Below are positions 42,931 to 51,807 of a DNA stretch of 55,157 nt, piece after piece. Below the pieces are notes generated by a model, which saw only the letters and a program-made list of their open reading frames with translations, was not told the origin of the DNA and searched no databases. The DNA lies in assembly GCA_900546345.1 (NCBI GenBank), contig URCI01000015.1, positions 1-55,157 on the forward strand. Reading direction: 5' to 3'. Each line of letters starts with the position of its first letter. Positions within the stretch are counted from its first letter, which is position 1. The translations under genes were made by a program, and so were the position numbers. Origin of the DNA: an uncultured Prevotella sp. (lineage in GTDB: Bacteria; Bacteroidota; Bacteroidia; Bacteroidales; Bacteroidaceae).

Positions 42931-44499
42931 ATGAAAACAAGATATATAAGTGCCATCATTTTAGCAGGTGCGCTTCTGACGGCAACCTCCTGCACTGACC
43001 AGTTGGACCAGACCAACGAGACAGCCCTCTCAGAAAAGCAGGTGTACGAAAATATGGCCACGGCCGAGAAGAACGTTCTCAATATCTATTCCTCATGGAA
43101 AGAGAATTACCGCGATGAGCGTTGCTGGCTGACCCTCATCGGCACTGACGAGATACAAGCCGGAGCACTCACGGCCCTGAAAGAGCAGACCACAACATCC
43201 GCCGCCTGGGACTGGAACTGTGGATACCTCAACGCCGAGAATCCCAAGGTACAAGAGATGTGGAACTATCGCTGGCCCGTTATCGCCAAAGCTGCCGACG
43301 CCATCAACGCCTTGGAGGCCACCCATCCCGCTGCGGGCAGCAAGGGAGAGCAGCTCATCGCTGAGCTGAGCTTCATCCGCGGCTTCCTCACCCTGCAGTC
43401 CACCATGCTGTGGGGCCGGGTGCCCATCGAGGATGGCAGCGGCAACTACAGCCGCCGGTCGCTGAAGGAAGTATGGCAGTTCATCATCGACAATTTCACG
43501 GAAGCCACAAAAGCCGCTGAGACCAACGACGAGGGCCGTGCCAACAAATACGCAGGCTACGTGATGCTGGGCAAAGCTTTGATGAGCGCACCACAAGAGA
43601 CCGGCCTCCGCGATTATGCCAAAGCCGCTGAAGCCTTCCGGACAGTTATCAACTCCGGCAAATATCAGCTCGACCCCGACTATGCCGACTTGTTTGCTTA
43701 CGACACCAAGAAGGCTTCCAGTGAGGTCATCATGACACAGACCTTCTCCAACGCACGTGGATATGCCAATCAGGTGCAGTTCCAGATCGGCAGCCGTGCA
43801 GCACAGAACTGGTTCACTGACGGATGCTACTTTGCTGGTTACGACCACGCCGTACCGACCCACTACGCTTACAGCAGTGTCAGCGAGGGCGGCCTGTGGG
43901 AAGAAGGTGACAAACGCCGGGATGCGTCCATCCGCTATGACTTCTCATACAATGGTGTCACTCCAGACCTCAGCACACTCACATGGGAAGGTTTAGGTGA
44001 TGACTACGATGAACTCAAGCCACACATCAAGAAATATGAGGATTATCGCACAGACAAAAACTCTGGACTGAACATCAGCAACATGTGGCTTTCCGGCAAG
44101 AGCATTCCGGTGCTGCGTTACGCCGATGTGCTGCTGAGCTATGCCGAGTGCCTTAATGAGCTCAACCGTACCGACGAGGCCATCACCTATGTCAACCAGG
44201 TGCGCCACAGAGCCGGTGTCGCCAATTGGACAAGCATGACACAAGAGCAGTTCCGCACAAAGATCATGGACGAGCGTATGCGTGAACTCTTCGGAGAAAA
44301 CTGGCGCCGCTTCGACCTCATACGCACCGGCAAGTGGGAAGAACTGGTCACCAAGCGCAACAAATGGTGCGAGCGCAGTGTGGCCAACGGCACCTTTGTC
44401 AAGAGCAACATGATTCTGCCTATTCCTCAGACCGAGCTGAACCAAAACACACAGATGAGAAAGGGAGACGGCAGCATGGACCAGAACGAGGGTTATTAA
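42931..44499 (+). CDS. SusD/RagB-family surface glycan-binding lipoprotein
   Basis: A 522-residue lipoprotein. The signal peptide ends in the lipobox LLTATSC with C21 as lipidation site. The helical SusD/RagB fold shows typical segments: AAWDWNCGYLNAENPKVQEMWNYRW, ELSFIRGFLTLQSTMLWGRVP and the C-terminal IMDERMRELFGENWRRFDLIRTGKW. It caps the SusC barrel and binds the glycan at the surface. The start at 42931 is 19 bp after the susC stop; an ATG at 42919 is possible. It is followed after 97 bp by the alpha-galactosidase gene, with a hairpin in the gap. Confidence 0.96.
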   Translation: MKTRYISAIILAGALLTATSCTDQLDQTNETALSEKQVYENMATAEKNVLNIYSSWKENYRDERCWLTLIGTDEIQAGALTALKEQTTTSAAWDWNCGYLNAENPKVQEMWNYRWPVIAKAADAINALEATHPAAGSKGEQLIAELSFIRGFLTLQSTMLWGRVPIEDGSGNYSRRSLKEVWQFIIDNFTEATKAAETNDEGRANKYAGYVMLGKALMSAPQETGLRDYAKAAEAFRTVINSGKYQLDPDYADLFAYDTKKASSEVIMTQTFSNARGYANQVQFQIGSRAAQNWFTDGCYFAGYDHAVPTHYAYSSVSEGGLWEEGDKRRDASIRYDFSYNGVTPDLSTLTWEGLGDDYDELKPHIKKYEDYRTDKNSGLNISNMWLSGKSIPVLRYADVLLSYAECLNELNRTDEAITYVNQVRHRAGVANWTSMTQEQFRTKIMDERMRELFGENWRRFDLIRTGKWEELVTKRNKWCERSVANGTFVKSNMILPIPQTELNQNTQMRKGDGSMDQNEGY

Positions 44500-44505
44500 C
44501 CGTAA

Positions 44506-44545
44506 GACGGGCACAAGTCTTCTTGATGATTAACTTGTGCCCGTC
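44506..44545 (+). promoter_or_regulatory. Perfect hairpin between susD and GH36 genes
   Basis: GACGGGCACAAGT (44506-44518) pairs with ACTTGTGCCCGTC (44533-44545). It begins 7 bp after the susD stop and lacks a T-run. It probably stabilises the susCD mRNA or attenuates GH36 expression. Confidence 0.8.
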
Positions 44546-44596
44546 CGCTATCAGGAACTTCGTATCGTCAGAATTTCAATAATGCATACAGAATCC

Positions 44597-46792
44597 ATGA
44601 AAAAGCTATTATTCCTGCTCTCCCTGCTCATCCCGGCATTAGGGGGACAAGCTGCTGACAACAAAAACATTCGTGTCAGCACCGACAATATCGACCTTGT
44701 CCTGCAAGTAGGCGACAACGGCCGCCTCTACCAAGTGTACCTCGGCGACAAGCTGTCCACCGCCGCCGATGCTGACTTCAGCCATTTCAACTGGAAGATC
44801 AAGCCGGGCTCAGACGGCAGCTATGGCATACGCGGTCTCGAGGCCTATCCGGGTTCGGGCGGTGAGGACTTCTTCGAACCGGCACTGGCCATCACCCATG
44901 CCGACGGCAACCTCTCTACCTATTTATATTATAAAGGAAGCGAGCAAAAGAAGGTGAAGGGTGGCACCGAGACCATCATCCACCTTGCCGACGACCAGTA
45001 TTCCGACGAGGTGACTTTGCACTACGTGGCCTACGCCAAGGAGAATGTCATCAAGACATGGAGCGAGATTCGCCACAAGGAGAAGAAACCTGTGACGCTG
45101 TGGCGCTATGCCAGCGGCATCTTCTATTTCAACGCCAACAAATATTTCCTGACCAACTACCACAGCGACTGGGCACGCGAGGGGCAGCCCGCCACACAAC
45201 AGCTACAGTTTGGTAAGAAGATTATCGATACCAAACTCGGAACCCGCGCCGCTGAGCAGAGCGAGCCGTTCTTTGAGTTAGGCTTCGACGGTCCCGCCCG
45301 TGAGAACGAGGGGCGCGTCATGCTCGGCACCATCGGTTGGACGGGCAACTTCAGCTGCACGTTCGAGGTGGACAACATCGGCGGTCTGCGTGTCATCCCT
45401 GCCATCAATCCTTATGCCTCTGACTATGTGCTGCGCGCCGGTGAGACATTCAAGACCCCGGAGTTCATCTTCACGCTCAGCGACACCGGCACCTCACAAG
45501 CCTCACGCAACCTGCACGACTGGGCACGCCGCTATCAGTTGTGGAACGGCGAGGGCAGCCGTATGACACTGCTCAACAACTGGGAGAACACCGGCTTCGA
45601 CTTCAATCAAGAATCGCTTGCCGAGCTGATGAAGGATGCCAAAGACCTCGGCGTGGATATGTTCCTGCTCGACGACGGATGGTTCGGCAATAAATACCCA
45701 CGCAAGGACGATCACGCAGGCCTTGGCGACTGGGAGCCGACCCACAGCAAACTGCCCGGAGGCATTTCTGCGCTGACAAAGGCTGCCAAAGACGCTGGTG
45801 TGAAGTTCGGCCTGTGGATAGAGCCGGAGATGGTCAACCCGAAGAGCGAACTGTATGAGAAGCACCACGACTGGGTCATCGAACAGCCTAACCGCAAGAC
45901 GTACTACTACCGCAACCAGCTCGTCCTCGACCTGTCCAACCCCGAGGTACAGCAGTATGTTTTCGGCATCGTCGACAAGCTGATGACCGAGAATCCCAAC
46001 ATCGTTTACTTCAAATGGGACTGCAACTCGCCCATCACGAATATCTATTCGCCCTATGAGAAGGGCAACCAGGGCAATCTCTACATCGACTATGTGCGCG
46101 GTCTCTACAAAGTTCTGGAGCGCATTCATGCCAAATATCCCAAGCTGGAGATGATGCTCTGCTCGGGTGGTGGTGCCCGCTGCGACTACGAGGCTCTGAA
46201 ATATTTTGGTGAGCTCTGGGCTTCCGACGACACTGATCCCTTTGAGCGTATCTACATCCAGTGGTCCATGTCGAAGTTCTTCCCCGCCAAGGCCATCGCT
46301 GCTCATGTCACCAACTGGAACAAGCAGAGTTCTGTGAAGTTCCGCACTGATGTGGCCTCATCGTGCAAGCTCGGATTTGACATCGACCTGAAGTCGCTTT
46401 CCAAGGACGACTACCAGTATGTTCAGCAAGCCGTAGCCAACTGGCGCCGCTTAGAGGATGTCATTCTCAATGGCGAGCAGTATCGTCTCGTCTCGCCCTA
46501 TGAGACCAACCATGCCGCCCTCAACTACGTCAGTCAGGACAAGGGCCATGCCGTGGCCTTCGCCTACGACTTGCATCCTCGCTTCGAAGAGCCTTTGCGC
46601 AACGTGCGCCTGCAAGGTCTCGACGCTGCACGCCGCTATACGGTGAAGGAAATCAACCTCATGCCTGGAAAGACGTCAGATCTCAGCTGCGACGGTCAGC
46701 AGTATTCCGGCGACTTTCTCATGAAAGTAGGACTCCCCATTCTGACGGCGACGCAAGGCACCAGCCACGTGCTGGAACTGACGGCAGAATAA
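44597..46792 (+). CDS. Glycoside hydrolase family 36 alpha-galactosidase, exported
   Basis: A 731-residue enzyme with signal peptide (1-20, LIPALGGQAA). It has an N-terminal beta-supersandwich (about 25-320), a TIM barrel (about 325-660) and a C-terminal beta domain. GH36 marks are NNWENTGFDF, LLDDGWFG, GLWIEPEMVNPKSEL, the nucleophile D475 in YFKWDCN and the acid/base aspartate in WASDDTDP (544 or 545). It removes terminal alpha-galactose from raffinose-family sugars or galactomannan. It is encoded with susC and susD. The start MKKLL at 44597 gives the signal peptide; ATG 44582 is also in frame. Confidence 0.96.
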   Translation: MKKLLFLLSLLIPALGGQAADNKNIRVSTDNIDLVLQVGDNGRLYQVYLGDKLSTAADADFSHFNWKIKPGSDGSYGIRGLEAYPGSGGEDFFEPALAITHADGNLSTYLYYKGSEQKKVKGGTETIIHLADDQYSDEVTLHYVAYAKENVIKTWSEIRHKEKKPVTLWRYASGIFYFNANKYFLTNYHSDWAREGQPATQQLQFGKKIIDTKLGTRAAEQSEPFFELGFDGPARENEGRVMLGTIGWTGNFSCTFEVDNIGGLRVIPAINPYASDYVLRAGETFKTPEFIFTLSDTGTSQASRNLHDWARRYQLWNGEGSRMTLLNNWENTGFDFNQESLAELMKDAKDLGVDMFLLDDGWFGNKYPRKDDHAGLGDWEPTHSKLPGGISALTKAAKDAGVKFGLWIEPEMVNPKSELYEKHHDWVIEQPNRKTYYYRNQLVLDLSNPEVQQYVFGIVDKLMTENPNIVYFKWDCNSPITNIYSPYEKGNQGNLYIDYVRGLYKVLERIHAKYPKLEMMLCSGGGARCDYEALKYFGELWASDDTDPFERIYIQWSMSKFFPAKAIAAHVTNWNKQSSVKFRTDVASSCKLGFDIDLKSLSKDDYQYVQQAVANWRRLEDVILNGEQYRLVSPYETNHAALNYVSQDKGHAVAFAYDLHPRFEEPLRNVRLQGLDAARRYTVKEINLMPGKTSDLSCDGQQYSGDFLMKVGLPILTATQGTSHVLELTAE

Positions 46793-46816
46793 GAAATCTA
46801 AACGAGTTAATGAAAT

Positions 46817-46868
46817 TGTGGCCTCCGGGTGTATGTCGTATGGCATCGCCCGAGAGGCCACAGTTTCT
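46817..46868 (+). terminator. Intrinsic terminator after the GH36 gene
   Basis: TGTGGCCTC and CGGG (46817-46829) pair with CCCG and GAGGCCACA (46849-46862) with one bulged A, then GTTTCTTT. It closes the utilisation locus. Confidence 0.85.
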
Positions 46869-46910
46869 TTCTGCCAACACACCATGGCGATCGTTTACCG
46901 ATGTTTCTGT

Positions 46911-46946
46911 AATTTGGGTTAGCAACACCATAATTTGGATAAGCAA
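46911..46946 (+). promoter_or_regulatory. Paired direct repeats upstream of the DXS-like gene
   Basis: AATTTGGGTTAGCAA (46911-46925) and AATTTGGATAAGCAA (46932-46946) differ at two positions and are spaced 21 bp start to start, two helical turns. They lie just upstream of TACCTTTG (46965-46972), the likely -7 box. They fit an operator or activator site for a dimeric or tandem-binding regulator. Confidence 0.6.
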
Positions 46947-47004
46947 TAAACGAATAGAAAGTAGTACCTTTGCACCTGGAAAATAAAACAAACAGTAGAA
47001 GTAC

Positions 47005-48774
47005 ATGTATATAGAAAACATCAACAGTCCCAAGGACTTGAAATCACTGACCATAGAACAGCTCGGCGTGGTGGCTGAGGAAGTAAGACAAGGTGTGCTC
47101 AACCGTGTGAGCCATCACGGTGGTCACGTAGGACCCAACCTCGGGTTCACCGAGGCTACGGTGGCCCTGCACTATGTCTTCGACGCTCCCGAGGACAAGA
47201 TCGTCTTCGATGTCTCCCACCAGAGCTATCCCCACAAGATGCTCACCGGGCGCAAGGACGGTTTCCTTCATGTGGACAGCATGGACGGCATCTCGGGCTA
47301 TTCCTCGCCACTGGAAAGTCCGGTATATGATAACTTTGAGATTGGCCACACCTCCACCTCCATCGCTTTAGCTACAGGTTTGCAGAAAGCCCGCGACATC
47401 CTTGGTGGAAAAGAGAATGTCATCGCCGTCATCGGCGACGGCTCGCTCTCGGGCGGCGAGGCTTTCGAAGGACTCGACACTGCCGCCGAACTGGGTACCA
47501 ACATCATCATCGTCGTCAACGACAACGAGATGAGCATTGCCGAGAATCATGGCGGGCTGTACCGCAACCTCAAGCTCCTGCGCGAGAGCAATGGTAAGGC
47601 AGAACGCAACTACTTCCGGGCCCTCGGCTTCGACTACCTCTACGTGGAACAGGGCAACGATGTGGGCAGTCTCGTGGAAGCTTTCCGCAAGGTCAAAGAC
47701 ATCGACCATCCCGTGGTGGTGCACATCCACACCGAGAAAGGCCATGGCTACGCCCCCGCCGTGGCTGACAAAGAACGTTGGCACTGGAGCATGCCCTTCC
47801 ATCTTGAGGATGGCAGCCCGCTCACCCCGTCGCAGGGTGGCAAGTCAATGGATCTGTTGCTCGGCGACTGGCTCTTCGAGGAGATGAAGCGCGACGAGAA
47901 ACTCGTGGCCATCACCGCCGCCGTGCCCGCAGCCTTGGGCTTCACCAAAGAGCGTCGGGAAGCCCTCGGGAAGCAGTTCGTCGATGTGGGCATTGCCGAG
48001 GAAGAGGCTGTAGCCCTTGCCTCAGGCATGGCTAAGAGAGGTGCACGGCCGGTGTTCAGCACCTACGCCACCTTCCTCCAGCGCACCTACGACCAGTTGG
48101 CACAGGACCTCGCCGTCAACGGCAATGCCGCCGTCATCAACGTGCTCGGCGCCAGCGTCTATGGCATGAACGACTTCACACACATCTGCTTCTTCGACAT
48201 TCCCATGATCAGCCATATCCCTAACCTGGTCTATCTGGCTCCGACCACGTGGGAAGAGCTGCGCGCCATGGAGAGCTGGGCCATCCGGCAGGATAAGCAC
48301 TCGGTGGCCATCCGTGTGCCTGCCTTCGGTGTAGCTCATTCCACAGAAGCTGTAGACAGTGACTACAGCGACTTGAACAAGGCTGTGGTGACTCATCGTG
48401 GCGACCGCGTGGCCATCATCGCCGTGGGTGACTTCTTCCAAAAGGGTGAGGCTGTGAGGCAGCTGTTGGCCGCAAAAGGCATCGACGCCACGCTTATCAA
48501 TCCGCGTTACCTCTCCGGCCTCGACGAGCAGCTCATGGACGAGCTGAAGGCCGACCACACTGTCGTCGCCACTATCGAGGACGGCAGCATCGATGGCGGC
48601 TATGGTGAGACGGTAGCCCGCTTCTATGGCCCGTCGGCCATGCGCGTGCTCAACTTCGGTGTGCGCAAGATGCTCTACGACCGCTATGACGTAGACCAGC
48701 TGCTCACCGACAACCATCTACAAGACCAGCAGATTGCCGACGACATCATGCAGGTCGTCAACAGCATCAAATAG
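47005..48774 (+). CDS. DXS-like thiamine-diphosphate enzyme (1-deoxy-D-xylulose-5-phosphate synthase family, atypical)
   Basis: A 589-residue transketolase-fold protein. Domains in order: ThDP-binding (1-270), with the GDG-x25-N motif as GDGSLSG at 144-150 and NDNEMS at 172-177; a Pyr domain (about 285-440), with the catalytic glutamate E332 in GIAEEEA; and a C-terminal transketolase domain (about 450-580). It follows DXS closely in SHHGGHVGPNLG, DVSHQSYPHKMLTGR and ATFLQRTYDQ. But the DRAG and YPRG motifs, whose arginines hold glyceraldehyde-3-phosphate in true DXS, are replaced (GASVYGMND and IRVPAFG). The usual DVGHQ is DVSHQ. It may use another acceptor. It is monocistronic, with a distinctive repeat pair upstream. 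Confidence 0.8.
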   Translation: MYIENINSPKDLKSLTIEQLGVVAEEVRQGVLNRVSHHGGHVGPNLGFTEATVALHYVFDAPEDKIVFDVSHQSYPHKMLTGRKDGFLHVDSMDGISGYSSPLESPVYDNFEIGHTSTSIALATGLQKARDILGGKENVIAVIGDGSLSGGEAFEGLDTAAELGTNIIIVVNDNEMSIAENHGGLYRNLKLLRESNGKAERNYFRALGFDYLYVEQGNDVGSLVEAFRKVKDIDHPVVVHIHTEKGHGYAPAVADKERWHWSMPFHLEDGSPLTPSQGGKSMDLLLGDWLFEEMKRDEKLVAITAAVPAALGFTKERREALGKQFVDVGIAEEEAVALASGMAKRGARPVFSTYATFLQRTYDQLAQDLAVNGNAAVINVLGASVYGMNDFTHICFFDIPMISHIPNLVYLAPTTWEELRAMESWAIRQDKHSVAIRVPAFGVAHSTEAVDSDYSDLNKAVVTHRGDRVAIIAVGDFFQKGEAVRQLLAAKGIDATLINPRYLSGLDEQLMDELKADHTVVATIEDGSIDGGYGETVARFYGPSAMRVLNFGVRKMLYDRYDVDQLLTDNHLQDQQIADDIMQVVNSIK

Positions 48775-48811
48775 CAGACCAACAAGTGCTTATATCACAA
48801 CAATAATTACA

Positions 48812-48840
48812 GCGGGCACTCCTTTGACAGGGGTGCCCGC
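48812..48840 (+). terminator. Hairpin after the DXS-like gene
   Basis: GCGGGCAC (48812-48819) pairs with GTGCCCGC (48833-48840), extended by CC/GG pairs, 38 bp after the stop. A T-rich run (CTCTTTTATA) begins about 13 nt later, so this is probably a terminator of moderate strength. Confidence 0.7.
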
Positions 48841-48979
48841 ACAGTTGTTGATGCTCTTTTATATACAACTAATTGAGTTCATGCACCAGTTAGTAAGCTG
48901 CACTTCAACCCTTTGAGGCCTTCCTTTAAACAAACAAAAAAATCCCGAGATTATTCCCGGGATCAAATCGCGAAGCGCT

Positions 48980-49852
48980 CTAGATGAAAAAGCCAAACGA
49001 CAGTGTCTTGAATTTCATACTATGTCCGTCCTTAAGCAGGTCGCAGGGGCTATACTTGAAATAGAGAGAATAGCCGAAGAAATTCATAGTAGCCATAAAA
49101 TCTACTGTAACAGGCTTTACCTCAGCATTATTCGTAGACTGCTTTACGGTTTTTCCGTTTTCTTTCCATTTGGTCTTTATACTGCTACTCATGTTCAGGT
49201 TAAGTACTGGTCCCAGTGAAAAGCCAAAGTTTTTGGAATAATAATGATAACGGAGAGGGAAGTTCAGGCTGAACACCTTGATACGTGAGAACTTAGGTGT
49301 AACGCCGTCTGCATACTGACTGAGCTTTATTTCGTCGTTCTCAGTCTTTACAAAGCACGTGTTACCCTTGATTCGGTAATTGCGCCAATCTAATCCTATG
49401 CCCAGCGAAAAACAATGACTACCGTTCCAAGGATACACTCTCACATCAGTAAGCCACCATAGCTCCCAAGAGCTGAACATTCTGAAGTCAGCCTCTGAGG
49501 GCATTCCCGGTGCGCCATTGAAGCCAACAAAGAAGTTACCGACAATCTCTGTCGAGGGGTAGGATGTAGCCTTAGAAGAATTCTTCGCAATAGGCCAAAG
49601 ATTGATGCTCCAGTTCTTGCCCATCTCACTGGTGCTCACATAATTGCTGTCAACAAGCTGTATGGTGTTGCTATACTTAAAATCGGGGTTGCCCTCTTTG
49701 CCTCTTATCATGATAGTTTGTGCCGAATCTGACGTGATAACAACCACCTTGTCGGCCTTGTTCACTACGAGTGTGTCTTGCTCTGCCTCATTTCTTCCAA
49801 ACATACATAGTGGGAGAAAGGCCATCAAAATACTTAATAATAATTTTCTCAT
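48980..49852 (-). CDS. Exported outer-membrane beta-barrel protein (sigma-factor operon, gene 4)
   Basis: A 290-residue protein: signal peptide (1-19, FLPLCMFG), an N-terminal strand region (DTLVVNKADKVVVITSDSAQTIMIRGKEG) and a C-terminal porin-like barrel with aromatic strands (SHCFSLGIGLDWRNYRI, FSLNFPLRYHYYSKNFGFSLGPVLNLNM) ending in FGFFI. The function is unknown. It is the last gene of an operon starting with an ECF sigma factor; gaps between genes are 26-38 bp and all lie on one strand. It may be a structural target or the sensor of that system. Confidence 0.85.
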   Translation of the reverse strand: MRKLLLSILMAFLPLCMFGRNEAEQDTLVVNKADKVVVITSDSAQTIMIRGKEGNPDFKYSNTIQLVDSNYVSTSEMGKNWSINLWPIAKNSSKATSYPSTEIVGNFFVGFNGAPGMPSEADFRMFSSWELWWLTDVRVYPWNGSHCFSLGIGLDWRNYRIKGNTCFVKTENDEIKLSQYADGVTPKFSRIKVFSLNFPLRYHYYSKNFGFSLGPVLNLNMSSSIKTKWKENGKTVKQSTNNAEVKPVTVDFMATMNFFGYSLYFKYSPCDLLKDGHSMKFKTLSFGFFI

Positions 49853-49890
49853 TGCTTATTGTTTTTTCTTGTTATTATTCCGTTAGTCCA

Positions 49891-50328
49891 CTACCCTATC
49901 AGCTTCCGCAGTTCGTCTATGCTGCCCACGCTCCCCTCCATATATACCAGGGTGATGGAGCGGTATTTGCCGGAGCCCGAAATAAGGTAACACAAATAGC
50001 GATTGGTTTTGCCGTGCGGTACAAAGCTCATGATGAGTGATGACTTTTTGCCTTTGCTGCGCAGCTCTACACTTACGGCATGCTGCCGGTCATGCTCTAT
50101 CAGATTGTCTATCTCATTCTTTTGCTGTATGCTGGCATTGAACCTTACGCTATGATAGAAGTTCAACCTATATTTACTGAGGGCACGTCCCCTTACCTTA
50201 ACCTCCACCATCTGGTCTTGGGGAACCACTTTCCCTGCAAAGACAGCATTGGCATGCAGTCCACCTTGCGCCATTACCATACAGGGAATAAGCCATATCA
50301 TTAAGAAAAACAGAACTTTCTTTTCCAT
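49891..50328 (-). CDS. Small exported protein, possibly DUF6108 family (sigma-factor operon, gene 3)
   Basis: A 145-residue protein with signal peptide (1-20, CMVMAQ). The mature part is a compact alpha/beta domain (RGRALSKYRLNFYHSVRFNA, IDNLIEHDRQHAVSVELRSKGKK, YLCYLISGSGKYRSITLVYMEGSVGSIDELRKL). It resembles my memory of DUF6108, but I am not certain. Periplasmic location fits a role between the membrane protein encoded before it and the barrel encoded after it. Confidence 0.7.
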   Translation of the reverse strand: MEKKVLFFLMIWLIPCMVMAQGGLHANAVFAGKVVPQDQMVEVKVRGRALSKYRLNFYHSVRFNASIQQKNEIDNLIEHDRQHAVSVELRSKGKKSSLIMSFVPHGKTNRYLCYLISGSGKYRSITLVYMEGSVGSIDELRKLIG

Positions 50329-50354
50329 ATCTTTATTTTTTTCAGTCAGTCATA

Positions 50355-50789
50355 TCATTGGTCAGTCATCAACACTTCTTGCAGTTGCCCATCTACAGAG
50401 TTGCTTTCCTGCATGTCTATATCATCCATCGTCCTCACAACCTCCGAACGTATTGTGCCCACATCGGTGGTTTTCTTACCATATATGTAGGCTACGCTAT
50501 AGTTCATGCCAGCGTCAATCCATAATGCGGCAGAAGCAACAATCACCAGAGCTATGGCAGCTGCGCTTGCTATCCGTATCAGTTTGCGAGTGGCAAACGG
50601 CCTGGCTGCCTTTTGCTCACCAGTGTCTTGAATGCTTCCCAACCCCAAGATGAGTTCTCTCATGGGCAGAAGGTCATCATCCACACGCTTTTCCGCGAAG
50701 TAGTGATAGAGATATTGCTCCTCTGCAAGAGATGTTTCTCCCGCCATGAACTTTTCTACCAACTTATGAATATCATACATCTTCTTCAT
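50355..50789 (-). CDS. Single-pass membrane protein, probable anti-sigma factor (gene 2)
   Basis: A 144-residue protein with a cytoplasmic N-terminal helical region (MYDIHKLVEKFMAGETSLAEEQYLYHYFAE, the usual anti-sigma opening), one transmembrane helix (about 70-91) and a ~50-residue periplasmic tail (VAYIYGKKTTDVGTIRSEVVRTM). No zinc-binding HxxxCxxC motif is present, so it belongs to the non-ZAS type. Its place directly after an ECF sigma gene (29 bp) makes it the likely anti-sigma factor. ATG 50780 is an alternative start. Confidence 0.8.
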   Translation of the reverse strand: MKKMYDIHKLVEKFMAGETSLAEEQYLYHYFAEKRVDDDLLPMRELILGLGSIQDTGEQKAARPFATRKLIRIASAAAIALVIVASAALWIDAGMNYSVAYIYGKKTTDVGTIRSEVVRTMDDIDMQESNSVDGQLQEVLMTDQ

Positions 50790-50818
50790 ACACCTTATAT
50801 ATATTGTTGCGTCCAGGC

Positions 50819-51295
50819 TCAAGCCCTACTTTGCATTTGCTTCACTATCATTTCTCTCAATGCCTGTCTGGCTCTGCTCAAAGCCTTTCTTACAGCCGGC
50901 TCTTTCATGCCCATGTAGCGGGCTATATCGGCCATTTCCATACCATCTATATGCCTCAGCTGTATAATGGTTTGTTGCAAGACAGGCAGATCAGCTATGA
51001 GTGACATCATTACAGCAATGCGTTCGTCTTTTTCTTCAGACTGCACGATGTCGCAATCATCTATGTTCAGCGTTGCCCTTCGTCGCCTTAGCTCGTCCAC
51101 GCATTGATGCCTGACCAGCGTAAGAGCTAAAGGAAGCAAGGGCGAGTGCAACGTGTCTACCATCTTCCACAGGCGAACGAGCACGGATTGCACAGCGTCT
51201 TCGCTGTCAGCCCCATTCTTCATGTAGCCCATGGAGGTGGCTAACAGCCTAGGCCTGATGTCTTTCACTTCCTTTTGAAACTCCTCTTCGGTCAT
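50819..51295 (-). CDS. ECF-type RNA polymerase sigma factor
   Basis: A 158-residue ECF sigma factor with only region 2 (about 10-70: FQKEVKDIRPRLLATSMGYMKNGADSEDAVQSVLVRLW) and region 4 (about 100-152: LQQTIIQLRHIDGMEMADIARYMGMKEPAVRKALSRARQAL). The linker is short, as in Bacteroidota ECF members. It heads the operon with the presumed anti-sigma factor, a periplasmic protein and an outer-membrane barrel. TAAATTTG on the minus strand (51348-51355) is the likely -7 box. The signal sensed is unknown. Confidence 0.93.
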   Translation of the reverse strand: MTEEEFQKEVKDIRPRLLATSMGYMKNGADSEDAVQSVLVRLWKMVDTLHSPLLPLALTLVRHQCVDELRRRRATLNIDDCDIVQSEEKDERIAVMMSLIADLPVLQQTIIQLRHIDGMEMADIARYMGMKEPAVRKALSRARQALREMIVKQMQSRA

Positions 51296-51807
51296 CTTTT
51301 TTGTTGCATTTCTAATCTTATTACGAACATTCCGCGCTTTTGTGACACAAATTTACAAAAAAATTATCGTCAAATCGTTTTTAGACTCTCATATTGAACA
51401 ATAATCAGGTAAGGGTCTTTGCTGGCAGACGCCAGCAAACTGCGTTTATTCAATGTATGTTAGAAAGTATTTCCGGGCTGAATAGATGGGAGCAGATGCC
51501 GTTTCTTTCTTCATATTCTGATGGCTCACAGTTCTTGAATAATGAACAACCTATCCACAGAACTTATCCGCTGCGGCGATACGGGTCAGTTGCGAAAGCC
51601 TGTGGCTGATCCGGAGAAATAACAAGATTTTTCGTTATGGATACTCATATTCTAATAGAAAAGTTGTATCTTTGAAGCAAAGTTGACGAGGAAAGGTAAG
51701 ATTATGGCAACCAATTCTTCGTAGCCAGCATCACCAGCTTCATGCAGGAAACCAAATGGGCTGTTAGATGAAATATTGGGTAAGTTCAATCAAACTTAAT
51801 TGTAAGG
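51296..51807. other. Intergenic region between the sigma-factor operon and the DUF1016 gene
   Basis: It holds the sigma-operon promoter (TAAATTTG at 51348-51355) and a second -7-like TATCTTTG at 51667-51674. After that, a short frame ends NQFFVASITSFMQETKWAVR with a stop near 51770, possibly the C-terminal scrap of a lost gene. The stretch is AT-rich and otherwise empty. Confidence 0.5.
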
